Origin: Pseudomonadota bacterium
GTDB taxonomy: Bacteria > Pseudomonadota > Alphaproteobacteria > Rhizobiales > Beijerinckiaceae
NCBI GenBank assembly: GCA_020161575.1
Contig: JAIUNR010000004.1
Span: 186,001-250,000, forward strand
Length of the DNA: 64,000 nucleotides
Direction: 5' to 3'
Positions within the stretch are counted from its first letter, which is position 1. Every line of letters begins with the position of its first letter. Shown here piece after piece: positions 1 through 8,732 of the stretch. The notes under the pieces were generated by a model. The model made no database searches. It had not been told where the DNA came from and saw only the letters and a program-made list of their open reading frames with translations. The translations under genes and the position numbers were made by a program.

Positions 1-30
1 AATGGGCCAATGAAGCCGCCTCCGTATAAC

Positions 31-107
<77 letters not shown>

Positions 108-187
108 TTCCCTTGGTGTTGTAAGCAAGTTTTCTACCGCGCGGATTTCTTCGCGCGTGCGCCGCCGCGCCGACACAGCAATCCAGA

Positions 188-222
188 TATAAAAGCGGCA
201 CGGAACCCTATCCGCGCCGCTT
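188..222 (-). terminator. intrinsic terminator of the dpp operon
   Basis: Read on the minus strand, a stem of 12 pairs (AAGCGGC then a G-U, then CGGA) closes a six-base loop and is followed by TTTTATAT. It starts a few bases past the dppF stop codon, so it very likely ends the dppABCDF transcript. Confidence 0.8.
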
Positions 223-227
223 GCTGT

Positions 228-1184
228 TCAGGCGAAGTGACAGGCGACCATCGAGCCGCCGAGATCGCGCGGCTCCGGCGCCTCCACCCGGCATCGCTCC
301 TGCGCCATGGGGCAGCGCGGATTGAAGGCGCAGCCCTTGGGCGGGTTGAAGGGCGAAGGCAATTCGCCCTGGAGCACGATGCGCTCCTTCTTGGCACCCG
401 GATCGGCGACCGGCGTCGCCGAGAGCAGCGCCCGCGTATAGGGATGGCGCGGATTGGCGAAGATCTCGTCGCGCGTGCCCGCCTCGACCGCGTGGCCGAG
501 ATAGATCACCATCACCTCATCCGCGATATGCCGGACCACGGAGAGATCGTGGCTGATGAAGAGATAGGCGAGCTTCAACTCCTGCTGCAATTCCGCGATA
601 AGATTGAGAACCTGCGCGCGGATGGAGACATCGAGCGCGGAGACCGGCTCGTCGAGCACGAGAATGCGCGGCCTGAGCATCAAAGCCCGCGCGATGGCGA
701 TGCGCTGGCGCTGCCCGCCGGAGAACATATGCGGATAGCGATCCGCATGTTCGGGGCGCAATCCGACACGGGTAAGCGCGTCGAGCGCCGCCGCACGGCG
801 CGCCTCGGCGGGCATATCCGTCGAGACCAGCAAAGGCTCCTCGAGCGCGGCACGGATCGTCTGGCGCGGATTGAGCGAACCATACGGGTTCTGGAAGACG
901 ATCTGCACCTGGCTGCGCAGGCGGCGCAATGCCGCCTGATCCGCATTGACAATATCGACCCCGTCAATCGTGAGGGTGCCGGCTGTCGGCTCCTCGATCA
1001 TGGTGACAAGACGCGCGAGCGTCGATTTGCCTGAACCGGATTCCCCGACAATCGCCAGCGTCTTGCCCGATTTGAGGTTGAAGGAAACGCCATCAAGCGC
1101 CGCGACATTCGCGACCGGCGAGAACATGCCGCGTCGAACCGCGTAATGGCGCTTGAGGCCCGAAGCTTCGAGGACGATGCTCAT
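228..1184 (-). CDS. dppF: dipeptide ABC transporter ATP-binding protein DppF
   Basis: One of the two ATPases that power the dipeptide importer, acting on the cytoplasmic face of the inner membrane. The 318-residue protein shows Walker [10 protein letters not shown], signature SGGQRQR, Walker B ILVLDEP and the C-terminal oligopeptide-transporter extension with its conserved cysteines (NPRCP...C...C). The reading frame is open further upstream, but the ATG at 1184 is chosen because it overlaps the dppD stop by 4 bases (ATGA), the usual sign of translational coupling, and the protein then begins like its family (MSIVLEASG). It is the last gene of dppABCDF. Substrate assignment rests on the DppA-like binding protein upstream. 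Confidence 0.92.
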   Translation of the reverse strand: MSIVLEASGLKRHYAVRRGMFSPVANVAALDGVSFNLKSGKTLAIVGESGSGKSTLARLVTMIEEPTAGTLTIDGVDIVNADQAALRRLRSQVQIVFQNPYGSLNPRQTIRAALEEPLLVSTDMPAEARRAAALDALTRVGLRPEHADRYPHMFSGGQRQRIAIARALMLRPRILVLDEPVSALDVSIRAQVLNLIAELQQELKLAYLFISHDLSVVRHIADEVMVIYLGHAVEAGTRDEIFANPRHPYTRALLSATPVADPGAKKERIVLQGELPSPFNPPKGCAFNPRCPMAQERCRVEAPEPRDLGGSMVACHFA

Positions 1185-2179
1185 GCCGGCACCTTTTCTT
1201 TCTGGGGAACGCCGCCCACCAGCGGCGTGTGGCAAAGCGCGTGACCGAGCACGGCCCCGGCCTTCGGCGGGGCGATGCGGCGGCAGGTTTCGGTCGCGAG
1301 CGCGCAGCGGGGCGAGAAGACACAACCGGCCGGCCGGTCGAACTGCCCCGGCACCACCCCCGGAATGGAGGGCAGATACTTCTCCGTCGCGCGTTCGGGC
1401 AGGGCCGCGAGCAGCGCATGGGTGTAAGGATGATGCGGATCGGCGAAAAGCCCGTGCACATCCTGATGCTCGACCTGCTTGCCCGCATATTGCACCACGA
1501 CGCGATGCGCGGATTCGGCGACAACGCCGAGATCATGCGTGATCAGCACCAGCCCCATCCCGTTCTTCTGGCGCAGGCTCAGCAGCAGATCGAGGATCTG
1601 CGCCTGGATGGTCACGTCCAGCGCCGTGGTCGGCTCGTCCGCGATCAGCAGCTTCGGCTTGCACGCGATCGCCATCGCGATCATGACGCGCTGGCTCATG
1701 CCGCCCGAGAGCTGGTGCGGGAAGGCCGAGAGCCGCCGCTCGGGATCGGTGATGCCAACCTGTTCGAGCAACTCGATGGAGCGCGCGCGACGCTGGGCGC
1801 GATCAAGCCCGAGATGAATCTTCAGCGCCTCACCGAGCTGGAATCCGATCGTGAAGCACGGATTGAGCGAGGACATCGGCTCCTGGAAGATCATCGCGAT
1901 ATCGCGCCCGACAATCTCCCGGCGGGCTTTCGCCGAAATCGTCAGCAGATCATGTCCGTCGAACATCATCCGGTCGGCGCGCACGGTGGCGGTCCAGGGC
2001 AGGAGCCCCATCATCGCCAGCATCGCCACCGATTTGCCGGAGCCGGATTCGCCCACGATGCCGAGAACCTCCTCCCGTTCGAGCGAGAGGTCGATCCCGT
2101 CCACGGCCTTGAACTGGCCGGAGCGCGTCGCGAAGCTGACTTCGAGATTACGGATATCGAGGAGGGGTGAGTTGGCCAT
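1181..2179 (-). CDS. dppD: dipeptide ABC transporter ATP-binding protein DppD
   Basis: Partner ATPase of DppF. The 332-residue protein carries Walker [10 protein letters not shown], signature LSGGMSQR, Walker [13 protein letters not shown], an H-loop ITHDL, and a C-terminal extension with cysteines in the pattern CVFSPRC...C...C that in DppD/OppD-type subunits is thought to bind an iron-sulfur cluster. The start ATG shares one base with the stop of dppC (TGATG), so its translation is probably coupled. It overlaps dppF by 4 bases. The two ATPases are distinct proteins, consistent with a heterodimeric importer. Confidence 0.93.
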   Translation of the reverse strand: MANSPLLDIRNLEVSFATRSGQFKAVDGIDLSLEREEVLGIVGESGSGKSVAMLAMMGLLPWTATVRADRMMFDGHDLLTISAKARREIVGRDIAMIFQEPMSSLNPCFTIGFQLGEALKIHLGLDRAQRRARSIELLEQVGITDPERRLSAFPHQLSGGMSQRVMIAMAIACKPKLLIADEPTTALDVTIQAQILDLLLSLRQKNGMGLVLITHDLGVVAESAHRVVVQYAGKQVEHQDVHGLFADPHHPYTHALLAALPERATEKYLPSIPGVVPGQFDRPAGCVFSPRCALATETCRRIAPPKAGAVLGHALCHTPLVGGVPQKEKVPA

Positions 2180-3093
2180 CAGGTCCTCCTCAGCTTGGGG
2201 TCGAGCGCGTCACGCAGGCCGTCGCCCATCAGGTTGATCGAAATGACGGTGATGAGGATCGCAAGGCCGGGAAAGGTGACGATCCACGGGTTGGAGCGCA
2301 TGAATTCGCGTCCGTCGCCCACCATCGCGCCCCACTCGGCCAAAGGCGGCTGCGCGCCGAGACCGAGAAAGCCGAGCGCCGCCGCTTCGAGAATGGCTTC
2401 GGAAAGGCCCAAAGCCGCCTGAACGATCACGGGAGAAAGACAATTGGGCAGGACAGTCACAAACATCAGCCTGAGTTTGCCAACCCCCGCGACCCGCGCC
2501 GCGATCACATATTCACGCCCGAGCTCCGAGAGCGCCGAGGCGCGGACAAGCCGGACATAGCGCGGCAGCGACACCACCGTCACCGCCACGATCGTATTGG
2601 TGAGGCTGGGGCCGATCACCGCGATGATCAGGATCGCCAGCACAAGGCCGGGAATCGCGATCAGCAGGTCCATCGAGCGCATGATCACCGTATCGATGAT
2701 CCCGCGCTGGAACGCGGCCACAAGGCCGAGCACGACACCGATCAGGACCGAGACCACCGCGACCGTCACGCCGATGGCCAGAGAAACGCGCGCGCCGTGG
2801 ATAAGGCGGGAGAGGATGTCGCGGCCCAGATCATCCGTACCGAGAAGGAAGCGCCAGGATCCCCCCTCCATCCAGAAAGGAGGCACCTTGGAGAATTGGC
2901 GGAACTGCTCGGTCGGCGAATGCGGCGCGACCAATTCAGCGAAAATGGCGGCAAGGGCGATCACGATGAGAATGCCCATCGCCACCACCGCGCCACGATT
3001 CTCCGAAAAGGCCAGCCAGAATGCGCGGGCCGGGCTCGGCGGCGCAGGTATCGCCGCCTGTGTGGTTTCAGGGGGGAGGGTTTCAGTGCGCAT
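2179..3093 (-). CDS. dppC: dipeptide ABC transporter permease DppC
   Basis: Inner-membrane permease subunit of 304 residues. A cytoplasmic N-terminus precedes the first membrane helix (around residues 38-58), and the OppC-type N-terminal region containing HSPTEQF and [14 protein letters not shown] is followed by five further helices. The EAA loop that docks the ATPase ([18 protein letters not shown]) is clear. Length is normal for DppC. It overlaps dppB by 11 bases and shares one base with dppD. Confidence 0.93.
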   Translation of the reverse strand: MRTETLPPETTQAAIPAPPSPARAFWLAFSENRGAVVAMGILIVIALAAIFAELVAPHSPTEQFRQFSKVPPFWMEGGSWRFLLGTDDLGRDILSRLIHGARVSLAIGVTVAVVSVLIGVVLGLVAAFQRGIIDTVIMRSMDLLIAIPGLVLAILIIAVIGPSLTNTIVAVTVVSLPRYVRLVRASALSELGREYVIAARVAGVGKLRLMFVTVLPNCLSPVIVQAALGLSEAILEAAALGFLGLGAQPPLAEWGAMVGDGREFMRSNPWIVTFPGLAILITVISINLMGDGLRDALDPKLRRT

Positions 3094-4096
3094 GGCGAAT
3101 CCTCGGATTGACGGCGCCGTAGAGCATGTCGACCAGCAGGTTGATGAAAATCACGATCATGGAAATCAGCATGATGCCGCCTTGAAGGGCCGGATAATCG
3201 CGCCGGAAGATCGATTCGATCAGCCATTTGCCGACGCCCGGCCACGAGAAGATCGTCTCGGTGAGAACCGCGCCAGCCATCAGCCCGCCGATCTGCAGGC
3301 CGATGACGGTGATCACGGGGATGAGCGCGTTGCGCAGGGCATGAAGCCCGATGACCCGCGAGGGCGGCAGGCCCTTGGCGCGCGCCGTACGGACATAATC
3401 CTCGCCCAGAACCTCGAGCATGGAGGAGCGCGTCATACGCGCTGTGGTCGCGAGCGGCACCGTGCCGAGCACGATCGTCGGCAGCGCCATATGGTGAAGA
3501 ACGGAAAGGAACGCGCCCTTCTGATCGGACAGAAGGCTGTCGATCAGCATGAAGCCCGTTACCGGCTCGAAATAATATTTCACGAGATCGATGCGCCCCG
3601 AGACCGGGGTCAGACCCATCTTCTCGGAAACAAGCATGATGAGCACGAGCCCCCACCAGAAGATCGGCATCGAATAGCCGGTCAGCGCGGAGCCCATCAG
3701 CACATGATCAAAGAGCTTGCCGCGATTGACCGCCGCGATCACCCCGGCGGGGATGCCGATCAGGGTCGCAAAGAGGATCGCGAAAAGCGAAAGCTCGATC
3801 GTCGCGGGGAACAGCGCGAGAAACTCCTTGAGGATCTTCTCGTTAGTCACCACCGAGGTGCCGAAATCGCCGTGCAGAAGCTGCCACACATAATCGAGGA
3901 ACTGTTTCCAGATCGGCTGGTCCAGCCCCATTTCCTTGCGGAAATAGGCGAGCCTTTCGGGGCTGATGCCCCGTTCGCCCACGCGGACCTCAACCGGATC
4001 ACCCGGCACGAGCCGGATCGCGACAAAGGTCACGAACATCAGCGCGATAAAAGTAGGAATCGTCAGCGCCAGCCGACGGAGAAAAAAGAAGAACAT
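3083..4096 (-). CDS. dppB: dipeptide ABC transporter permease DppB
   Basis: Second permease subunit, 337 residues, starting directly with a membrane helix (MFFFFLRRLALTIPTF). It shows the DppB/OppB landmarks: the periplasmic segment RLVPGDPVEVRVGERG, the EAA docking loop EDYVRTARAKGLPPSRVIG, and the closing motif DMLYGAVNPRIR. It is separated from dppA by 132 bases that hold a terminator-like hairpin, so it is probably expressed by read-through at a lower level than the binding protein. Confidence 0.94.
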   Translation of the reverse strand: MFFFFLRRLALTIPTFIALMFVTFVAIRLVPGDPVEVRVGERGISPERLAYFRKEMGLDQPIWKQFLDYVWQLLHGDFGTSVVTNEKILKEFLALFPATIELSLFAILFATLIGIPAGVIAAVNRGKLFDHVLMGSALTGYSMPIFWWGLVLIMLVSEKMGLTPVSGRIDLVKYYFEPVTGFMLIDSLLSDQKGAFLSVLHHMALPTIVLGTVPLATTARMTRSSMLEVLGEDYVRTARAKGLPPSRVIGLHALRNALIPVITVIGLQIGGLMAGAVLTETIFSWPGVGKWLIESIFRRDYPALQGGIMLISMIVIFINLLVDMLYGAVNPRIRHAH

Positions 4097-4174
4097 GAAC
4101 TTGCGCCCCCCTTGCCGGCATTCCAGCGCGCCGACGGAGCCGATGCCTCCACCCCCGGCATCCGGCTATACAAT

Positions 4175-4214
4175 AAAAAAGGGCGGCAGCTGGGATAAAA
4201 CCAGCCGCCGCCCT
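4175..4214 (-). terminator. dppA-dppB intergenic terminator/attenuator hairpin
   Basis: On the minus strand a 14-pair stem with one mismatch (AGGGCGGCGGCTGG and its near-complement) and a 7-base loop is followed by TTTTTT. It sits after dppA and before dppB. Such a partial terminator is a common way to make more binding protein than membrane subunits; that role is inferred. Confidence 0.75.
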
Positions 4215-4228
4215 GACCCTAACCGGGC

Positions 4229-5833
4229 TTACTTCACATCGACGCCCCGGAAGTCATGGCCGCCGAGCGGGCTCTGCTTGTAGCCCGAGACATTCGCGCG
4301 CATGACCTCGAAGACCACGGAATGGGCGACGGTGATGTCCGGCGCCTCATCCTTCTGGATCTCCTGCATCTTGGCGTAGAGCTTCGCACGCTCCTTCATG
4401 TCGGTCAGGGCGCGGGCCTTGACCAGCATGTCGTCGAACTCCTTGTTGCACCATTTGGTGATGTTCTGGCCGCCTGGGCGAGCGCCGGAGCAGCCGCGCA
4501 GGAAGAAGAAGTTGTCCGGATCACCGTTATCGCCGGTCCAGCCGAGCTGGGCCATCTGATGCTCGCCCTGCTGGGCGCGCTTGCGGTATTCGCCCCATTC
4601 AAAGGTGACGAGCTTTGCCTTCACGCCGACCTTCTCGAGATCCGCCTGCATCATCTCGGCGATGCGCTTGGCATTCGGGTTATACGGACGCTGAACCGGC
4701 ATATACCACAGATCGAATTCGACCGGCGTCGTCACGCCCGCCTTGGCGAGCAGTTCCTTGGCCTTGGCCGGATCGAAAGCGTAGTCCTTGGTATTGTCGT
4801 TAAAGGACCACATGGTCGGCGGGATCAGGTTCTTCGCGACCTGGCCGGAGCCAAGATAGACATCCTTGATGATCGCGTTGCGATCGATCGCGTGGTTGAT
4901 CGCCTGGCGCACTTCCTTTTTGTCGAAGGGCGCCTTCTGCACGTTGAAGGCCAGATAGGCGATGTTGAGGCCGGACTGGTTGATGACCTTGAGGTTCTTG
5001 TCCTTCATCATCTCCGGCAGATCCGCCGGGCGCGGATAGGCCATGAACTGGCACTCATTGGTCTTCAGCTTGGAATAGCGCGCGGTCGGATCGGGCGTGA
5101 TCGCGTAGACGAGATCATCAACCTGCGCCTTCTCGCCCCAATAGGCCGCGTTCTTCTTGAAGCGGATCACCGCATCCTTCTGATAGGCGACAAACGAGAA
5201 CGCGCCGGTGCCGACGGGCTCCTGATCGAACTTCTCGGGCGTGCCCTTCTTGGTCATGAACTCGGCATATTCAGCCGAATGGATCGCCATGAAATCCATC
5301 GCGAGGTTGGCGAGCATCGGTGCGTTCGGCTCGTTGAGCACCATCTTCACGGTGTAATCATCAACCTTGGTGACGCTCTTGAGGAGCTTCTCCATGTCCA
5401 TGTCGCCGAAATAATCGTATTTGCCGCCCGACACCTTGTGGTACGGATGATCCGCCTTCCACTGGCGGTTGAACGACCACAGGACGTCATCGGCATTGAA
5501 ATCGCGCGAAGGCTTGAAATCCTTGACCGCGTGGAACTTCACGCCCTTGCGCAGCTTGAAGGTGAATTCCAGGCCATCCGCCGAAACGTTCCAGCTCTCG
5601 GCGAGGCCAGGCTCGACACTGGTGGTCCCGCGCGAGAATTCAACCAGCTTGTCATAGACCGGGCGCGCCGCGTCGAAGCTGGTCCCGGTCGTGTTGATGG
5701 CCGGCGTGAAATTCTCCGGCGAACCTTCGGAGCAATAGACAAGGGTTTTGGCGGACAGGCCCAGCGGGGCCATTACCGCCAGCATCGCCGTGGCGGCGAG
5801 CATGGATTTGGTGCTGATCTTGAAGGTGGACAA
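4229..5833 (-). CDS. dppA: periplasmic dipeptide-binding protein DppA
   Basis: Solute-binding protein that delivers dipeptides (and in some bacteria heme or aminolevulinate) to DppBCDF. The 534-residue protein has a signal peptide ending near LGLSA-KT, and long stretches match E. coli DppA: KTLVYCSEGSPENF, NPYHKVSGG-type, IPPTMW, MPVQRPYNPNA, WTGDNGDPDNFFF. The start is TTG at 5833: a strong GGGGAGG lies 7 bases upstream, whereas the first in-frame ATG (5803) has no ribosome binding site and would shorten the signal peptide. First gene of the operon; a perfect palindrome lies about 100 bases upstream. Confidence 0.95.
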   Translation of the reverse strand: MSTFKISTKSMLAATAMLAVMAPLGLSAKTLVYCSEGSPENFTPAINTTGTSFDAARPVYDKLVEFSRGTTSVEPGLAESWNVSADGLEFTFKLRKGVKFHAVKDFKPSRDFNADDVLWSFNRQWKADHPYHKVSGGKYDYFGDMDMEKLLKSVTKVDDYTVKMVLNEPNAPMLANLAMDFMAIHSAEYAEFMTKKGTPEKFDQEPVGTGAFSFVAYQKDAVIRFKKNAAYWGEKAQVDDLVYAITPDPTARYSKLKTNECQFMAYPRPADLPEMMKDKNLKVINQSGLNIAYLAFNVQKAPFDKKEVRQAINHAIDRNAIIKDVYLGSGQVAKNLIPPTMWSFNDNTKDYAFDPAKAKELLAKAGVTTPVEFDLWYMPVQRPYNPNAKRIAEMMQADLEKVGVKAKLVTFEWGEYRKRAQQGEHQMAQLGWTGDNGDPDNFFFLRGCSGARPGGQNITKWCNKEFDDMLVKARALTDMKERAKLYAKMQEIQKDEAPDITVAHSVVFEVMRANVSGYKQSPLGGHDFRGVDVK

Positions 5834-5932
5834 TTTGAAACCTCCCCAGGTTACAAGCGGCGGCTTGCTAAGCCGTCATGACGTACGCATTCCAGCGCTT
5901 TCCCGCCGTAAACTCAAGCGCGCCCAGCGTCA

Positions 5933-5947
5933 CAATTCGGAGAATTG
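5933..5947. promoter_or_regulatory. candidate operator palindrome between dppA and the SDR gene
   Basis: CAATTC-GGA-GAATTG is a perfect 6-3-6 inverted repeat in the AT-richer part of the 281-base divergent intergenic region, about 100 bases upstream of dppA and 170 bases upstream of the oxidoreductase gene. The position suits a transcription-factor site acting on dppA; the factor is not known. Confidence 0.35.
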
Positions 5948-6114
5948 CTGCAAAATTGCCTCAATAATTAGCGGAAACCACCAAAAATTGAATATTTTGC
6001 ATCGCGCCATCTGAAGAGCGCCCTTCGATGCCTACGCCATGTCCGCGCCGCGCTATGCTTTCCAGAACCCTCGTTCTAGGGTGCACCGAGTGAGGGACCA
6101 GGAGGAACGGAAAG

Positions 6115-6930
6115 ATGCAGGAGAAGCCGGTTGCCGTCATTTCGGGCGGCTCCAGCGGGATTGGTCTCGAGATTGCTCGGCAGCTTGCCGCGCGCGGCTA
6201 TCGCCTCCTTCTTGTTGCCCGCGACGAAAGCAGGCTTGCCGCCGCCGCAACCTCAATCGGCGCTCCGTCCTGCGTCATGACATGCGCGCTTGATGTCGCG
6301 GACGAGGCTGCCTGCGCGCAGGTTATTGCGAGGGCTGTGCGCGAGTTGGGCCGCCTCGACTGGCTGATCACAAGCGCCGGAATCGCGGAGCCGGGTGCCT
6401 TCACGGAACTCGATTCGGCTGCCCATCGGCGGCAGATGGAAATCAACTATTTCGGATCGCTCAATCTCGTGCGGCCAGCCGCCGCCTTCATGGCAGATCG
6501 GGGCGGCGGCCGGATCACGCTCGTGTCTTCCGCCGCCGCTTTTGTCGGCATTGCGGGCTATTCGGCCTATGCGCCGGGGAAATTCGCCGTCCGCGGCCTT
6601 GGGGAAGCGCTGCGGGCCGAACTGCTCGGCGCCGGAATTACCGTCAGCGTCGCCTTTCCGCCCGACACCAATACGCCGCAATATGCGCAAGAGCAGGCAA
6701 CCAAGCCTGATTTCACGAAACGGATCACCGCCGGCGGCGGTGTGTTGAACGCGCAAACCGTCGCACGCTCGATTATCGCCGGGGCCGAAGCGGGACGCTT
6801 CATGCTCACACCCGGCTGGCTGATGAGCCTCTATGGCTGGGCGCATTCGCTTTACGCGCCCTTCTTCCTGCGCAAACAGAGCCGTATCGTCGTGCAATGC
6901 ATGCGCGAAAAGAAAACCGCCGAACAATAG
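6115..6930 (+). CDS. short-chain dehydrogenase, 3-ketodihydrosphingosine reductase-like
   Basis: NAD(P)-dependent oxidoreductase of 271 residues. It has the Rossmann glycine motif GGSSGIG (residues 11-17), a TSAGI segment in the place of NNAG, a catalytic Ser in LVSSAAAF and the Y152-x3-K156 pair. The segment after strand six, AFPPDTNTP followed by EQATKP, resembles the PPDTDTP...TKP region typical of 3-ketosphinganine reductases (KDSR/FVT1) and unlike most SDRs. A C-terminal hydrophobic stretch around LMSLYGWAHSLYAPFF could anchor it to the membrane, as in KDSR. AGGAGG precedes the ATG. Substrate is inferred; no other sphingolipid gene is in the window. Confidence 0.72.
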   Translation: MQEKPVAVISGGSSGIGLEIARQLAARGYRLLLVARDESRLAAAATSIGAPSCVMTCALDVADEAACAQVIARAVRELGRLDWLITSAGIAEPGAFTELDSAAHRRQMEINYFGSLNLVRPAAAFMADRGGGRITLVSSAAAFVGIAGYSAYAPGKFAVRGLGEALRAELLGAGITVSVAFPPDTNTPQYAQEQATKPDFTKRITAGGGVLNAQTVARSIIAGAEAGRFMLTPGWLMSLYGWAHSLYAPFFLRKQSRIVVQCMREKKTAEQ

Positions 6931-6948
6931 GCGGATCTCGCGCTTCTG

Positions 6949-7671
6949 TTATTCGCGGCGCAGCAACCGATCCGCGATCAGGCTCGAAATCCGCTTGGGA
7001 CGAAAACCGGCGGCGAGCGCTTCGGAATCGTAATCGTCACGCACCCATTCGAGGAAGGCTTTGCCGCGTGCTTCGCCTCCCTCGCGATAGGCTTCGATGA
7101 ATGCATCGAGGATACCGGCCTGGGCATAGCGGAAATGCCCCTTGAGCAGCGACAATTCCCGATGCGCCCGTTCGGCGCTCGCCCCCTCCACCACCAGAAG
7201 ATAGAGCGCCGCGAAAAGCCCGGCGCGGTCCGCGCCCGATTTGCAATGCGCGAGCGCGGGATATTCGAGCTGCGCGAAAAACCGCGGCAGATCGAGCAGC
7301 ATGGTACGGTCGGGCGCCTCGCGCGAGCGCAGAACGAGATCAACAACAGTGATTCCATGGCGCTCGGCGGCATCCTTCTCGAGCTGCCAGGCGCCATGAC
7401 TGCGCCCACCGCGCAAATTCACGATCGTCCTCAGCCCCTGTTTCGCCAACCGTGCGATATCGCGCGGGGAAGGTTGCGCGGATCGCCAGACCTTGCCGCC
7501 GATGCGGTGTGCGTTGAGATGGATGAGCCGCAAGATGCCATGATCGACAAAAAGCAGATCAAGCCAGGCCCGGATGCGCTCACGCGGCGAGCGGATCGGG
7601 CGATTCCAGCGCGCTTCCCGCTTGAGCTGGCGGGCGAGATAGAATTCGGGCGGGTGCTCGGGCTTTGCCAT
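6949..7671 (-). CDS. dual-specificity/tyrosine phosphatase-like protein
   Basis: Cytoplasmic protein of 240 residues with the cysteine-phosphatase loop HCKSGADRAG: nucleophile C143 and R149 (C-x5-R). The upstream segment RTIVNLRGGRSHGAW resembles the bacterial DSP/Siw14-like group, whose members act on phosphotyrosine, inositol pyrophosphates or other phosphate esters. Convergent with the SDR gene 18 bases away and divergent from ppa. The true substrate cannot be told from sequence. Confidence 0.75.
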   Translation of the reverse strand: MAKPEHPPEFYLARQLKREARWNRPIRSPRERIRAWLDLLFVDHGILRLIHLNAHRIGGKVWRSAQPSPRDIARLAKQGLRTIVNLRGGRSHGAWQLEKDAAERHGITVVDLVLRSREAPDRTMLLDLPRFFAQLEYPALAHCKSGADRAGLFAALYLLVVEGASAERAHRELSLLKGHFRYAQAGILDAFIEAYREGGEARGKAFLEWVRDDYDSEALAAGFRPKRISSLIADRLLRRE

Positions 7672-7792
7672 GCGGGCCGCATAGCACCAGCCCCCGCGCT
7701 TGGCAAAGCCGGTTCACCTTTTGCGCTTCTTTCAGTTGTGCGATGCAGCATTCAAAGCTAGAGAGCCTGCGCATCGCAATATGGAGTACCCC

Positions 7793-8320
7793 ATGCGCAT
7801 CGACGCCATTTCGATCGGCAAGAATCCCCCGCACGATATCAATGTCATCATCGAGGTGCCGATCGGCGGCGAGCCGATCAAATACGAGATGGACAAGGAA
7901 GCCGGCACGCTGATCGTCGACCGCTTCCTCTATACGCCGATGCGTTATCCCGGCAATTACGGCTTCGTGCCGCACACGCTCTCCGATGACGGCGACCCGA
8001 TCGACGTGCTGGTCGCCAATACGCGCCCGATCATCCCCGGCGCCGTGATCAACGTGAAGCCGATCGGCGTCCTGCGCATGGAAGATGATGGCGGCGGCGA
8101 CGAGAAGATCATCGCGGTTCCCTCCGCCAAGCTCACCCAGCGTTATACCTCCGTGGAAAACTACACCGATCTCCCCGAGATCACCTGGCGCCAGATCGAG
8201 CATTTTTTCCTCCACTACAAGGATCTCGAGCCAGGGAAATGGGTGAAGCTCCTTGGTTGGGGCGACGCTGCGGAGGCGCGCAAACTGATCGTGGAAGCGA
8301 TCGAAAGGGCGCGCGGCTGA
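7793..8320 (+). CDS. ppa: inorganic pyrophosphatase
   Basis: Family I soluble pyrophosphatase: hydrolyses PPi to two phosphates in the cytoplasm and drives biosynthetic reactions forward. The 175-residue protein has the signature [10 protein letters not shown] with its metal-binding aspartates, the N-terminal [17 protein letters not shown] and [12 protein letters not shown]. The frame is open upstream to 7700, but the ATG at 7793 has GGAG 6 bases before it and gives the standard length. Confidence 0.97.
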   Translation: MRIDAISIGKNPPHDINVIIEVPIGGEPIKYEMDKEAGTLIVDRFLYTPMRYPGNYGFVPHTLSDDGDPIDVLVANTRPIIPGAVINVKPIGVLRMEDDGGGDEKIIAVPSAKLTQRYTSVENYTDLPEITWRQIEHFFLHYKDLEPGKWVKLLGWGDAAEARKLIVEAIERARG

Positions 8321-8407
8321 GGCCTTGACCCGGACACCTTGAACTTTCGTCGGATTATGAGAAGTTCTTCCTGTTCTGGTGCAGAAGTCACCGAACGGGA
8401 GGAATAG

Positions 8408-8683
8408 ATGGAAACTCTTGTTATCCAGCTGATCAGCGGTGCTGCCGGCGGCAACCTCGCCGGCAAGGCAATGCCTCAGTTTGATCTCGGACTCTTGTGG
8501 AACTCCGTCGCCGGTGTGATCGGCGGCGGGCTCGGTGCCCAGATCATCGGTGCCGTGATCCCTGGCATGTTCGCGGGCGGATTCAGCGCAAACGCGATCA
8601 TCGCATCCATCGCGTCAGGCGGAGTAGGCGGCGCAGTCCTCCTCGCGCTTGCCGGCATCGTCAAGGGCATGACGAATAAATAA
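8408..8683 (+). CDS. small glycine-rich membrane protein, unknown function
   Basis: A 91-residue protein, not recognised beyond its general type. It starts 5 bases after GGGAGGAA, an excellent ribosome binding site, so it is very likely expressed. About a quarter of the residues are glycine, arranged as small-xxx-small patterns (GGLGAQIIGAVIPGMFAGG; SGGVGGAVLLALAG), which predicts two or three packed membrane helices with glycine-zipper faces. The C-terminus is basic (KGMTNK). It stands alone between ppa and the citE-like gene. Confidence 0.7.
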   Translation: METLVIQLISGAAGGNLAGKAMPQFDLGLLWNSVAGVIGGGLGAQIIGAVIPGMFAGGFSANAIIASIASGGVGGAVLLALAGIVKGMTNK

Positions 8684-8700
8684 ACTCTCCCTCGGAATAA

Positions 8701-8732
8701 CGCGCGGTCAACCGCTCCGCGCGATCCGTTTT
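8701..8732 (+). terminator. possible terminator after the small membrane protein gene
   Basis: CGCGCGG and CCGCGCG form a 7-pair stem with a 9-base loop, followed by ATCCGTTTT. It overlaps the 3' end of the convergent citE-like gene, so the hairpin may partly reflect coding sequence. Confidence 0.35.

Noticed and set aside
4256..5881. 540-codon plus-strand frame opposite dppA
   Set aside because: No ribosome binding site, no family motif, and complete overlap with a clear DppA coding region.
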